From Colletotrichum lupini (lineage: Eukaryota; Ascomycota; Sordariomycetes; Glomerellales; Glomerellaceae): a stretch of DNA of 64,000 nt. Location of the stretch: positions 558,001 through 622,000 of the forward strand of contig NC_064675.1 of the NCBI RefSeq assembly GCF_023278565.1, written 5' to 3'. Shown one piece after another: positions 11,959 to 22,515 of the stretch (position 1 is its first letter; every line of letters starts with the position of its first letter). The translations under genes and the position numbers were made by a program. Under the pieces are notes generated by a model. That model saw nothing but the letters and a program-made list of their open reading frames with translations, did no database searches and was not told the origin of the DNA.

Positions 11959-13729
11959 TCAAGCATCCGGTGTTCCAAGAACATTCGCTCCATGGTGCCG
12001 AATAGGAGTGGGAGTTTGTGGAGTCTGGGGAGTCTGAAGATCCTCGTGACCTTCGGGTTCGTCGTTGGTCATGGTAATGCCATTGCGGGGATCCTCGCGA
12101 CCGTCAACGGCGTTAGAAGCGCCATGAAGGGTGGGAGTATCAGGATCGTAAAGGTTGTCAGAGAGGCTGACAGTACCGCCATTAGGAGGGGCAGGGCCAC
12201 CGGTGGTAGGCGTGTGAGGACTGTCGACATGGGGCATGTTGTTCTCATACAACTGTTGACCAGGGGAGTCGATGATCAGCCTGAAGATGTTGGTCTGACC
12301 GGGTATAAAGCCAGTGGCGTGCGGATTGGCAATGTTGTGATTGGGAATATGGGGAGGGGGCTGATGCTGCACTGGTTGTTGCGGCTGCGGTGCAGGAGGC
12401 ACGACTGTCGAAGTACCAGATCTGGCGTTCAGGGTATCTTCATCTTCCTCGTTGCCTTCAAGAGGGATGAACTCGATACCGCCACGAGAAGGAACCGGGG
12501 TGTGCCGAGGGACCAGATCATAGGGCGAGGTCGTTTGCATCGCTTGCTCAGGGTGAAAGACCTGCAAGAACTGCTCTTCCTTCCAATTCTCGTATACATG
12601 GTCCAGAGTCTTCTGCACACGCTCTGAAAGAGTAGGCATGATATCCGGGGCGTCATCAACGATCTTGTTATATAAGGCAGCAAGCATGTCGGTGAGGATC
12701 TGGATACCCATAGTGGCGTCCTGTTCCTTGTCCTTCAGCTCCATGTTCTCGCTATGGAGACTAAGAAGTGTCCTGATGGCCTGGCGAAGCTCAGCTCGAA
12801 GAAGGCGGTTCTTAGTCCGAAGCCTGTCTCGATCTTGGTTCAGAGCCAGAGCCTGGCCTTGGATGTCTGCCATCTGCTGGAACAAGTTCTCGTTCTGAAT
12901 GACTTTGTGCGATGCCACCTTCTCAAGTCGCAGAATCACAGCCCGGAGCCCCTCGTTCTCGTCAAAGGCAAGACCAGCGGTGCCAATAGCCTCCCTCAAC
13001 TTCTCATTCTCGGCCTTGGTTCTTGCACTGTCTGCCTTGAGCTGAGCATTCTCAGCCTTCAGCCGAGCAATCTCAGCCTGAGTAGTCTGGAGCTGCTGCT
13101 CCATTTCTTCACAGCCGTCAGTGCCCAAGGGAGTGGTGGTGGTGGTCTGGAGGAAGAAACAAGTCAGAATCAAAGGGGAGAGAAGGGGGCTTTATATAGA
13201 TATTGGAGAGCTCCCAGGCAGCGCCAGATCAGTAAAGCAGAATCAGTAACTCAACATGAGATGAAATGAGGACATGAAGAAAGAGCCATTGTGGTTGTTC
13301 TCTCACGTCCAGTTACTGATTGGGGGATAGCAAGAAGGATATAAAAGGGAGGAGACTCACAGTGCTGGTGGTGGGCACAGCTTCACCACAATGGCCACTC
13401 TGGCCGCTGCTGTTAGCAGCACCAGCCGAAGCTGGGCCACTAACACCCCGGAGGCCACCCGGGGCGGCGATGGCAATGCCACCGCCAGCAGCGGCCTCAA
13501 CCGCCGACGAGAACTTCGCCGGGATGGCATCCCGAGGGGCGCCACCCACGGCCACCGGGGCATTGCTGTGACTAGTGTCAGCAGCAAGAGGCTGTCCGGC
13601 GACCGCCGGCTGCCGGACCGTCCGCATATTCGCTGCGGCATGATCTTGGGGCGCTGGGGGGTGGGCGGCGGCGCCCGGCACAAAGGTCGAGGCGGTGGCC
13701 TTGTACGGGATGGTGTAGGGCGAAGACAT
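11959..13729 (-). CDS. Ala/Pro-rich coiled-coil protein, two exons
   Basis: Exons 13729-13361 and 13146-11959 join in phase 0 across a 214-nt intron (donor GTGAGT, acceptor TTCCTCCAG) to give 518 residues. Residues 1-123 are Ala/Gly/Pro-rich and probably disordered. A poly-threonine linker follows, then a long coiled coil at about 136-290 with heptad spacing (IARLKAENAQLKADSARTKA). The last 200 residues are Pro/Asn/Thr-rich and disordered. No DNA-binding basic region precedes the heptads, so a bZIP is unlikely. I do not recognise the family. A scaffolding or filament-like role is only a guess from the coiled coil. An in-frame ATG just inside the 3' end of the intron could serve a shorter form if transcription started there. 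The exon join is well supported by phase and splice signals. Confidence 0.72.
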
Positions 13730-13743
13730 TGTGGATGATGATG

Positions 13744-13801
13744 CTGGAATTCCTAGTTAGAATGAAGCTTTGATCGGTAACTAGGGAAGAGTTGGGAATA
13801 C
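13744..13801 (-). other. Probable 5' UTR intron of the coiled-coil gene
   Basis: On the minus strand a donor GAAG|GTATTC at 13801 and an acceptor GGAATTCCAG at 13744 enclose 58 nt with a TTCTAACTAG branch sequence. The acceptor lies 14 nt before the start codon at 13729. This is a typical fungal short intron in the leader. Confidence 0.55.
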
Positions 13802-14719
13802 CTTCGTTGGTGGGCTTGTTTGGTTGATATAGCTGGGATTGGAGGCTGGAAAGGTTGGTTGGATGGGGAAGAGAAAAAGTAGAAGAAGGATGGAAGAAAT
13901 CCGGGTAGGAGGGGAGGGAAATCAGAGTGTCCCTTCGTCCATAATAGGTCAACCGAGGGCGGTCAGAATATTTCTGGTATTTCACAAGTGATCCTGAGGA
14001 AGCAGCGACTCATTAATATGAAGAGGGCTCTTTCCGCGAGGGCTTTCTCCGATAATCGACAGGATCATTGTTCCGGTGAGCAACGTTCAACACCCCGAGA
14101 GCACCACAGGTTCTGCGCTCTGGAAACAAGTCAAATAGACGAACCGTTTTACTAGACGATTCACCTGATCCTCATGTTTGGAATTGTGTTCCGCCGTTGT
14201 TTGCTCCTACCTTACCAACACCAAAAGATGAAGAATTCCAGTCTTAAGATCTGGCCCAGACATTCGTCGGTGTATGAGGTGACTGGCATCGTCAAATCTA
14301 GAGACAACAACCGGAAGAGAGCATATAAAGACCGCACATATAACTGCAGTGATATAGAGAATTCTCGTCATTTCGGAAACTCGGAGGACATCAACTGCAA
14401 CATCGGGAGTCTGTCGTCGACAATTCGAGATTACGCGGGGCCGGAGCGAGGTGAATTACGGCCCCACTACGAGAAGCCAAGAACGGCGCTTAAATCTTAG
14501 CGACGGGTGCCCCAGGGCACAGGGGTAGGTACCTTTCACCTGGAACCTAGAAACTTCTCTTCAAATGGAAGCTCCTTCCCAAGCTCCCTTCGGACCTTTG
14601 CTGTCGGGCCCGTGGGAGCAAGTCAAACATTGACTGCGTGCGAGCCTCGTTACAATTCTCTCTCGCAAACTTGGCGTCACCGAAACAGAGCCGCAAACGT
14701 CATTCTCTGGACCATCCCG
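13802..14719. other. Divergent promoter region
   Basis: This lies between the leader of the minus-strand coiled-coil gene and the plus-strand gene starting at 14720. A plus-strand frame from 14507 runs in phase into the 14720 gene, but its extra 71 residues look like translated leader. A separate frame at 14174-14500 is not recognisable. No core promoter motif stands out. Confidence 0.4.
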
Positions 14720-15581
14720 ATGGACCAGACGTCGCAGCAGGACAGCCCTCTGTCCATCGCGGCCAATGTCGCCGGAATCCTCACATTTGTTGTCGCTATT
14801 GTCGCAGCAGTGTACGTCAGAATCACATATCTGCGCAACAGCGACGACGAGTATTTCCGGGTCAAGGCCTCGCTGTCATGGTTCAAAACGGAATCCACGT
14901 GGCTATCAGATCTTGTTCGCACAGCTGGTGAAAGATCGGGAGGTCCCCATTCTCGCCAACCTGAATATCAGATGTACGCCTTTGTGATGGACGATTTGAT
15001 TAAGCTGGAGAAACGGATCCTGGAACTGCTAGCCGAGGCCGAGACCAAGGCTGCGGGCCAAGACGCCGAGAACCAGGGTAAATGGACTCTCGTGCCCAAG
15101 AGTTGGAGCTTCACGACCAATGTTGCCATGGCTTGGCTGCCGGTCCGGACCAAAACTTTGGAGCTGGTCCGCCAGAGAGAAGCATTGACGGCAAGAGTGC
15201 AGTTCACGCAAATGAGCATGATTTCTTCGTAAGATACTTTTGCTGACGAGTTGTTGGTCGCTATTACTGATCGTTTGTCGCAGTCGGATTCGAGATTTAG
15301 AATCGAGGACGACGTGGACGGAAGCCAAGGCTGAAGAGAGCTTTATTCGTATGGAGAAACAAATATCTGAGCAGAGAGCCCAGATCCATCAGCTGGAGGA
15401 CCTCGTCTATCGTCTGATGCATCGGAGTCGACTCAGCCACGGTCCAGATTCACCGTTGGCCGATCCCGTTAGGTCGCGCCGATTATCCAGTCCCTCGCAA
15501 CAGCTTCCAAGCGAGTTGAAGAATCGAAGGCACCACCGGCGGGCCAGTTCGCAGTCTACCCAGCGGTCGAGGTCCAAATAA
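14720..15581 (+). CDS. Membrane-anchored coiled-coil protein, hypothetical
   Basis: Exons 14720-15228 and 15284-15581 join in matching phase across a 55-nt intron (donor GTAAGA, acceptor TTTGTCGCAG) to give 268 residues. I chose the ATG at 14720 because the in-frame sequence upstream reads like untranslated leader and because it places a hydrophobic segment at about residues 11-34 (AANVAGILTFVVAIVAAVYV), a single N-terminal membrane anchor. The middle is a mixed soluble domain with a conserved-looking WF/W pattern. After the intron comes a heptad-rich stretch (EKQISEQRAQIHQLEDLVYR) and an Arg/Ser-rich tail ending in SRSK. I do not recognise the family. Topology suggests a membrane-tethered, oligomerising protein. 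Confidence 0.65.
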
Positions 15582-15596
15582 CGAGTCGTGAACCGC

Positions 15597-16350
15597 CTAT
15601 TTAATGGAATACCCTCCTTGCAGCAAATAAGCACCTGCCACCGCCAGGCTGGCCACCGCCACGGGAAGGTCAAGCTCCAAGATTGACCAAATCCATACAC
15701 ATCCCAGAGTTGGGGCCTGTTTCATGATATACAGATAACTGAACTTGTTGGTGATGTAAATCAGATGGCATCCAGCCCACACACCGGCCACGAAGAAGAT
15801 GGCCTGTCGAATGGCATGCTGGTAACGAGCCGGCAGTCCCGGGATAAGGTTTGGGCTGGATGGGAAAGCATGGAGATTATAGAAAAGAAAGAAGAGCACT
15901 ACCGCCCACCGTCGTCATCAGCAAAGGAGCAGAATGAAGGGGACTGACTTGAAACTCACCCATCAACGCAACGAGGGTACGGCTGAAGACATTGGGCCAT
16001 TCGATCTCCTTGGCATACTGATTCTGGACGAGCACGTCGAGGGTGCCGTGTACCATGGCAAGACTTACAGTCCAGAGCAGTGTGTCCATGATGCGCTCCA
16101 TCAAGGGAGACAACAAGGCCTCTTCGTCGTCCTCATCATCGTCACTATCCTCGCTACCCGGCCTGTCAATTCGGACAGCACCCTTGGGCAAATTCTTATT
16201 CCGCGGGTCCTTGTCGGCCTGCTTGAAAAGACCACGGTCTTGGGCCATCTGCAGCAAAGTGGCTTCGCTGGGAGCTGACCGATCAGGCTGGGCAAGGGGG
16301 ATGCCTTTAGGATCCTTCACCCTCTTTTCCTTGGTCCCCTTTTTGGCCAT
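15597..16350 (-). CDS. Conserved fungal multi-pass membrane protein (DUF7719-like)
   Basis: Exons 16350-15960 and 15898-15597 join across a 61-nt intron (donor GTGAGT, acceptor GGCGGTAG) to give 230 residues. The acceptor was chosen because it alone restores phase and keeps the hydrophobic LFFLFYNLHAFPSSPNLIPG segment. The N-terminal 95 residues are charged, with an acidic run (SDDDEDDEE). After that come about four hydrophobic segments around TLLWTVSLAMVHGTLDVLV, LFFLFYNL, AIFFVAGVWAGCHLIYI and LPVAVASLAVAGAYLLQGGY. The overall pattern, including the GGYSIK end, matches what I remember of small fungal proteins grouped as DUF7719. No biochemical role is known to me. The stop lies 15 bases from the end of the convergent gene at 14720-15581, so the 3' UTRs must overlap. 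Confidence 0.72.
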
Positions 16351-17433
16351 GTTTGAGGTTGCGAGTGAACACTCGATGAGCCGTGGTTGAGACTTTTCCC
16401 TCGCCGTCCTTTGCCAATCCGCTCAGGGACACCTCAAGCTTCGGCGATGCCAATACAGAGGTCTCTCCGTCTGTGAGATGCAGCCAAGTGGCAGCTGCAA
16501 GGTATGTTGTCGTCGGATGTCTTCGTCTGGTCGCGTGCTGAGCTGCTTAGGTTGGCTGACAAAGACAAAGTTTACAGTTTGACAGTTCCTTGTCCCGCCG
16601 TCAGCCCATAAGGTATAGTAGCTGGAGCTCACCAGCTGTCAGGGAAGTCCTGCACCTGGAAAATAAAAGGTAGAAAGCTCCCCTGGCCCCTGCTGCAGGA
16701 CATCGGTCCAGTGACCAAACGAACCCATGCGGCCATGCCCTGTCGCCTGACACATTGCTCCGGAGGGCCAATTGCCAGGCGTCGCTCGCCCCTCAGGGCG
16801 GATTTAGTGTTGTCAGGGCCCCGTTCCGCGAGGATCTGTCACCGCCTGCATTTTCGGGAAGGGAACGGGTGCGACCACACACCGACGGCGCAGATGGCGC
16901 GCCAGTTGCGACAGAATGACCGAACTGAGGTGGTGACGGGAGGCAGCGTGAGTGAGCGAGGCACCGAATCGTCCGGGCCCCAGCTCATCCAATTTCCCAG
17001 CCGATCGTCTCCCGCTATTTGCGACCACCCACACCACCATTGACAGCCACCACCACCCGTTGTCGCTAAGAAGCTCCTCCGAGATTAGACCAGGGTCCCC
17101 CAAAATCGCAAGGTGGCATCTCACGCTTCTGCTCTTCTTTCCCGCGCGATGCTGCTTGCCTCGTGACCTCCATCGAGTATCTAGTGCTGCTTTGCGACTC
17201 TCTTGGGTTTCTCTGAGAACTCTTCCTTCTCAGCATACACCTTTTGCGACCTCTTCGGACCCGTCATCTTTCTGCGCGAGGCTGCGACTCGCCGACACAC
17301 GCCACACCGCATCCTCGAAATACTCCTCCCGAAAATAACCCCACCTTGGGGAACTCGAAACCTCCTCACCGACGAAACGATATCGTATACCAGAGCGGCC
17401 CGGTGTTGGAATTTGCGACAATTGTAGTTGACA
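16351..17433. other. Divergent promoter region
   Basis: This is the upstream sequence shared by the minus-strand membrane protein (start 16350) and the plus-strand GPI12-like gene (start 17434). Only short unrecognised frames occur. The last 300 bases before 17434 are C/T-rich on the plus strand, as is usual for fungal leaders. Confidence 0.5.
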
Positions 17434-18543
17434 ATGGGTTGGATAATGCTCTTCGGCGCCTTGCTGGTGGCTGTTGCGCCTGCATTGTATATATACCTGG
17501 TCCCGTTGATCACGCCGAGACTCCCAACCCTGGAGAACAAACGCATCTGTCTCTTGATTGCACACCCGGATGATGAAGCCATGTTCTTTGCGCCAACAGT
17601 TTTGGCACTCACCAAACCGGATACAGGCAATCACGTCAAGATTCTGTGTTTGAGTTCAGGTCAGCAAACTTCCTGGGGATACTGCCGAAAGGGCAGAAGG
17701 ACGCCGTGGCTGACAAGAGGGGCAACAATACAGGCAACGCCGACGGCTTGGGCGAGACTCGCAAGAAGGAGCTGATCAAGAGCGGCATGAAGCTCGGTCT
17801 GCAGCAGGAACACGACGTCTTCGTCATTGACAGCCCGTGAGCAATTCCCCCTCCTAACCCACTGCCCCTCAACTCCACTCCAGACCCTGGACGAGCTAAT
17901 CTGACCGCCTCCCGGCACCTCCAGCGACTTTCAAGACTCCATGACAAACGTTTGGGACAAGACCAAGATCTCTACCCTCCTCGGCCGCGCCTTTGCGCCG
18001 CAGCTCGCCCGCCAGCGAGCCGCTGGCGAGGAACCCGACGCCAACATTGACGTCCTCATCACCTTTGACTCGACCGGCGTCTCTTCCCACCCGAACCACA
18101 TCTCACTATACCACGGTGCCCGCGCCTTTATCGCCGCCCTTTCTACCAACCCGCGCTGGCCCTCCCCCGTCGATCTCTACACCCTGACCTCGGTCCCCTT
18201 TGCGCGCAAGTACACCAACTTCCTCGACGCCATCCCCACGCTCTTCTCCTGGGCAACCACGGCCGGCAGCAACCCCCCGAAACCGCCCAAGAAGCCAAAG
18301 AAGGAGGACGACGAAAGCGAGGACGAGGACGAGGAAGACGACAACTACCACCCGACGGCGCTCGTGTTCCTCAGCGAGCTGGGCGCAAAGGGCGGTTGGG
18401 CCACGGCGTGGAGCGCAATGACCACGGCGCACAAGAGCCAGATGGTCTGGTTCCGCTATGGATGGATCTCATTGAGCAGGTACATGGTCCTCAACGACTT
18501 GCGGCTGGAAAAGGTCGAGGCCGAAGAGGAGACCAAGGCGTAA
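17434..18543 (+). CDS. GPI12: N-acetylglucosaminyl-phosphatidylinositol de-N-acetylase
   Basis: Exons 17434-17659, 17734-17836 and 17925-18543 join in phase to 315 residues. This is the PIG-L/GPI12 family enzyme, which removes the acetyl group from GlcNAc-PI at the ER membrane, the second step of GPI-anchor synthesis. An N-terminal membrane segment (about 5-27) is followed by the zinc-site motif AHPDDE (43-48). Next come LCLSSGNADGLGETRKKEL across the first intron, TFDSTGVSSHPNH with the second histidine pair (165 and 168), and the C-terminal membrane-proximal HKSQMVWFRYGW. An acidic-basic insert at about 222-250 (KPKKEDDESEDEDEEDD) is larger than in yeast and sits between conserved blocks. 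Length and motif order fit the family. Nothing suggests inactivation. Confidence 0.95.
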
Positions 18544-19024
18544 GTAAGCTGCGCAAAAGTATGGGATACCTTAGTCACGAGAGTGAGAAGAAAGAGAGGG
18601 GGAGGAGCAAAGAGAAGTTGATGGTAAAGCATGGATTGAAAAAGAAAACAAGGCATATCCTTCCTACCTAGTATCTCATATTCCCCCATCCACCACCTCC
18701 TTGATCATGAGCAGGCGTTTTTGCATGGACTCGACGTGTTTTGGGTAGATACCAACATATATCGCCGGAGGTACAAAAATCATCAGCGTTGCAGTTACAG
18801 AATGAAGACGAGGTACACCAGATGATGGGAACAGATTACATCTCCAATTATTCATCGGTACCCAATTGATAGAAGTATTGCAGTAGCAACGCATCAGAAC
18901 ACAAATCTTTTCCATGACATTGAAATTCAATTCATTGAATCATCTATCGGAGTCCATCCACCAGACAGGGTCCTCTCGACATGTCTTCCAGATTCCTCTT
19001 GCCAAATGGATCGCCTTCTGCCAT
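18544..19024. other. Convergent 3' flank
   Basis: This is the 3' region between the converging GPI12-like gene and the mitochondrial PPR-like gene. Only purine-rich 3' UTR-like sequence is visible. Confidence 0.5.
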
Positions 19025-21274
19025 CTACCACACCAAGGCCTTTAAGACCTCCTTTCGGAACAGGGGACCGGTCTGTGGTAACCGTTGCGAACTCAGAGCT
19101 TCAACCGTGCTGATCGCCTCACCTTCATTCACAACCCCCTGACTTGCCGACTTGCCAAGCTCAAATCGTAGACGATTCTCTTGCTCTCCAAATCTGACCT
19201 CCCTTCGTTGGCGGACCATTCTTCGGGTTGATCGTCTGAGGGTAATCGTCATGCTCTCATACACTGGGTCGCCCGCCTCGGTGACAATGGGTACAGCTTC
19301 CGCATCCTCCGCAGCCCCGTCTGGTTTGGAAACCTTTGGCCGGCTTGGATCGGGAGCCAGCCTCCGAGTTGGCTCAGAGCGAACAATCTGCTTTACCCAT
19401 TTGGTTTTGGGTGCGGCGATGTCTTGGTTCAGGATCCTAACAGTGCCTCCATACGTCGAGTACGTAATCGGATCAGGGAGAAAACGGCGAAAATCGTTGA
19501 CAAAGTCAGGGATAATCTGGGATCCCAGCGCGGGCTCGCGGCGTAAGCGTACGCTGGCCTGTCGCAACCATTGCTGGCACGAGCGTTGGATGGAGTACCA
19601 TGACATGTGCTGCTGTGCTTTTAGTCGATGGTGACGAGATATTGAAGCTGGCGGTGGCGATGGGAAAAGGGTCTCAAACAGAGCTGCCTCGACATCCTTG
19701 CAAAGTGAGTCGTACTCGGCGCATGTATGTCTGATGGAGTCCCAAGCCTCATCCAGCTTACCAGAAGCAACCAGCGACCTAGTGTAAATGTCAAGGTCAC
19801 GGAAGCCGGGCTTTCCCGGATTGGGATTGGCCGTCATGGCGTCCCATACAGCCAACACGTCGTTGGACCGAACGACCCTGTTTTTGTCGCTCATAGTCTT
19901 GTACTCTCGGGTGACCGGTTTAGAAGATATTAGGTAGGTCCACTCCAGGAGCGACGACCAGGTATCTGACGGTATAGGGATGCCCCATTCTGCAGAGATA
20001 TACTCGATTAGTTTTTTGGCTAGAATGACATGACCAGTGCAACCGAAAGACTGCACGATGGCGTTGATCAAAGGCTGTGTCGGCGTCGGTGTTCGCCTGA
20101 TATTGTCCGCCCTGTTGGCCTTGACAATCGTTGCTGCTCGATGATCTCTGTCGGTGATGAGGATGCCCCATACTTTATAGAGAATTCGAGTCATCTCCCT
20201 GACTGAGCCAGCGCGTGCGCAGGCTACTAGGTACGCGCAGTAGTACTCTTCGTCCACCACTTTGTGCTTTTTGCGGATAAATGCATTCAGTCGTCCGACA
20301 GGGGCGGGCAAGCTGAGGAGGCGATGTAAGTCGTGAGTCGGTTCCCAACTAGCACGGCCGTAGGTGAACCTCCTGTTGGCAACAAGGCTAAGTCTCAGTC
20401 TCTCGAGGGGCCACAAGATCCGGGTGTCTTTAATGTTCTTCCTACGGCCATGTAAATCACGGAGTCGCACTCGCAGCCTGGCCTTATCGTTGTGCGAGTA
20501 GGCTGGGTCTGTGAGAAATCGAGTCTTGAAGTATTCGGTATAGTCCTGGCCATTCCTGTGGTGGCTATCTTCCTCCCCCTTCGTCACATCCCAAATTTCC
20601 TTGGCAGCCTGGACATCAGATGCGGCACCGGCGCATCTTAAGAGAACGACGTAGTCGAGTCGAGAAGGCTCGTCGCCATGGTAGGATCGTAGACCGAATA
20701 GCGTACGCAATGACTGAAAGGTGCTTTTGTAGATTTTGGGAACACCAAACCGATCAGCGACCGAGGCAAGAGAGCTGTACTGGCCAAGTCCATTCTCGAT
20801 ACGCAAGCCGTGGGTTGCATTGCTGCGAGGGCCGACGCGAGAGGGGTCTAGGGAGCGCACGATTTCCGAAAATGTAGTTGGCGGCAGCCTTTGCAACGCG
20901 TCTGCCGCCTCAATGGCCCGTGGGTGACATGCTAGGCCTTTGACGCTCTTCACTATTTGGGTTGTATCCTGTGATTGAACCGCTCGTAGCAAATCTGCGA
21001 GATGCGCGTCGGCAGATTGATCTGAGCGCGACTCGATCGCAGGGGCCGAGGCGTCGAAGCTGAGCTTATGCGACTGGGACATGCATCTCGTGGATATGTC
21101 CAGGCCATTTCGTGGAATTAGGATTCTGGCGGGAGCTGTTGATATGGGAAAAGGGGGCAGATGCCCGTAGCATCTTCGTAATCGGGCAGCCAAGATTTTC
21201 GAGGGCGTGCCGCGAGGGGGACCTTGATGCCGCAGCAGCTGTCGAAGGCCTTTGGTCTCAATAGTTGGTATCAT
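19025..21274 (-). CDS. Mitochondrial PPR-like protein (Aep2/ATP13-like candidate)
   Basis: A single-exon frame of 749 residues. The first 60 residues are rich in Arg, Leu and Ser with almost no acidic residues (for example KILAARLRRCYGHLPP), as expected of a mitochondrial presequence. The body is predicted helical, with repeated segments such as YYCAYLVACARAGSVREMTR, PLINAIVQSFGCTGHVILAK and DIYTRSLVASGKLDEAWDSI that resemble degenerate pentatricopeptide units. The whole reminds me of fungal proteins annotated as mitochondrial ATPase-expression (Aep2/ATP13) factors, which act on the ATP9 mRNA; this identity is inference. The C-terminus is basic (RRSTRRMVRQRREVRFGE). An internal Met at 65 could be an alternative start but would remove the presequence. 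Confidence 0.7.
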   Translation of the reverse strand: MIPTIETKGLRQLLRHQGPPRGTPSKILAARLRRCYGHLPPFPISTAPARILIPRNGLDISTRCMSQSHKLSFDASAPAIESRSDQSADAHLADLLRAVQSQDTTQIVKSVKGLACHPRAIEAADALQRLPPTTFSEIVRSLDPSRVGPRSNATHGLRIENGLGQYSSLASVADRFGVPKIYKSTFQSLRTLFGLRSYHGDEPSRLDYVVLLRCAGAASDVQAAKEIWDVTKGEEDSHHRNGQDYTEYFKTRFLTDPAYSHNDKARLRVRLRDLHGRRKNIKDTRILWPLERLRLSLVANRRFTYGRASWEPTHDLHRLLSLPAPVGRLNAFIRKKHKVVDEEYYCAYLVACARAGSVREMTRILYKVWGILITDRDHRAATIVKANRADNIRRTPTPTQPLINAIVQSFGCTGHVILAKKLIEYISAEWGIPIPSDTWSSLLEWTYLISSKPVTREYKTMSDKNRVVRSNDVLAVWDAMTANPNPGKPGFRDLDIYTRSLVASGKLDEAWDSIRHTCAEYDSLCKDVEAALFETLFPSPPPASISRHHRLKAQQHMSWYSIQRSCQQWLRQASVRLRREPALGSQIIPDFVNDFRRFLPDPITYSTYGGTVRILNQDIAAPKTKWVKQIVRSEPTRRLAPDPSRPKVSKPDGAAEDAEAVPIVTEAGDPVYESMTITLRRSTRRMVRQRREVRFGEQENRLRFELGKSASQGVVNEGEAISTVEALSSQRLPQTGPLFRKEVLKALVW

Positions 21275-22064
21275 AATGGAAGGCTGCGAGGTCTGTATCG
21301 AATCATGTCTTATGCTTCGAAGCCAATGGCACGGCCAAGCGGAAGTTGTGTTTCTTCAAAGATGTGGCTGAACGACCGTTTTGCTCGCGTGAGGGGAGTT
21401 TGCTGAGTGAAAAGGACAAACAAAAAGCTGTCCCCTCACTGCGAAGGGGGACGTACCGTACCACATCGGCAAGCCATGGAGGAAGGCACAGCTCCCCCAA
21501 GCACAGCTTACGCAGGTCGAGGCGTTTTCCCCGACAGCCCAGCTTCCCCAACTTTGCTTCTTCCGCTGCCGCCGCCGCCGTTGCTTGCCGCCGCCGCCTC
21601 CTCCTCCTCATCCATCGGCCATCCTCCTTGTCTTTGTGGCCCGCCAGTGCCTGTTTGCCCGCTCCAAGTTGCAATAGAAGTGCTGCAAGTGCCTGCTTTA
21701 GTGCCCTGCTCCCTTCCCCTCTAACCGTGCCATCCCGGACAAGGGACGGGAAGCTCCACGCAGACCTGGGGCAAGACCCATTCCTGGCCCACCTTCCGGT
21801 GTGCCGTGGCACGGTTCAATCTCATTGTGGGCTGAGCAGCCGGACTATCTCTCTGCCGACTCCGAGAGGGTTTGACCAATGATGTGCAGCTGAGCTTTGC
21901 CCGCGCAAAATGCACAATTCCTCCTGTAGCTGGCCCCACCCATCGCCTCTCGGCCATCCCAGTTGAATCGCTGTGTCTTCATATCAAGGAACCGCACCGA
22001 TCCATCTCATCACAGAGCCCCCTGCTCCCTTCTCTTCGACCCAAACTTCACTCTTCAGATCACC
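21275..22064. other. Divergent promoter region
   Basis: This is the promoter region shared by the minus-strand mitochondrial protein and the plus-strand LSM3 gene. Overlapping frames (such as 21346-21882 on plus and 21303-21812 on minus) are low-complexity Ser/Pro/Ala translations of a GC-rich, CCG-rich stretch near 21560-21610. I do not count them as genes. Confidence 0.5.
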
Positions 22065-22515
22065 ATGGCGGACGCCGGCGAAGACACCACGCACGTCCAG
22101 GAGCCTCTTGACCTCGTCAAGCTCCTGCTCGACGAAATGGTATTCGTCAAGCTGAGAGGTGACCGTGAGCTTAAGGGCAGACTTCATGTGAGTTGGGATG
22201 GGTGTCTTGGAGCTGTATGAGGCATACTAACTCGTATCGCAGGCATACGACAGTCATTGCAACCTTGTTCTGGGTGAGGTCGAGGAGACCATCTATGTGG
22301 TAGATGAGGATGAAGAAGATGAGGAAGTGAAGGTGAGAAGGCTCGATGAGTTTGATGTCTCTTCAAATGCTGACAGTATGCCGCAGACCATCAGCAGAAA
22401 ATCGGAAATGCTCTTTGTTCGTGGTAAGTTCCAGCACATCTGAGGAACTAGTCAAAAGTCTAACAAGTTCGCAGGTGATAGCGTGGTTCTCATCTCGCCT
22501 CAAACGTCCTCATAA
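22065..22515 (+). CDS. LSM3: U6 snRNA-associated Sm-like protein LSm3
   Basis: Four exons (22065-22187, 22243-22332, 22387-22423, 22475-22515) join in phase to 96 residues. All introns are 50-55 nt with canonical donors, and the first has an ATACTAAC branch. The protein belongs to the heptameric LSm rings: LSm2-8 binds U6 snRNA for splicing, and LSm1-7 acts in mRNA decapping. Sm motif 1 spans [20 protein letters not shown] to [15 protein letters not shown]. An acidic loop ([10 protein letters not shown]) follows, and Sm motif 2 is [12 protein letters not shown] near the C-terminus. The length matches other fungal LSm3 proteins. The coding exons are too short and too interrupted to stand out as open frames, so the model rests on splice signals and the strong family match. 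Confidence 0.95.

Noticed and set aside
12754..13269. 171-codon plus-strand frame
   Set aside because: Mirror image of the coiled-coil gene on the other strand.
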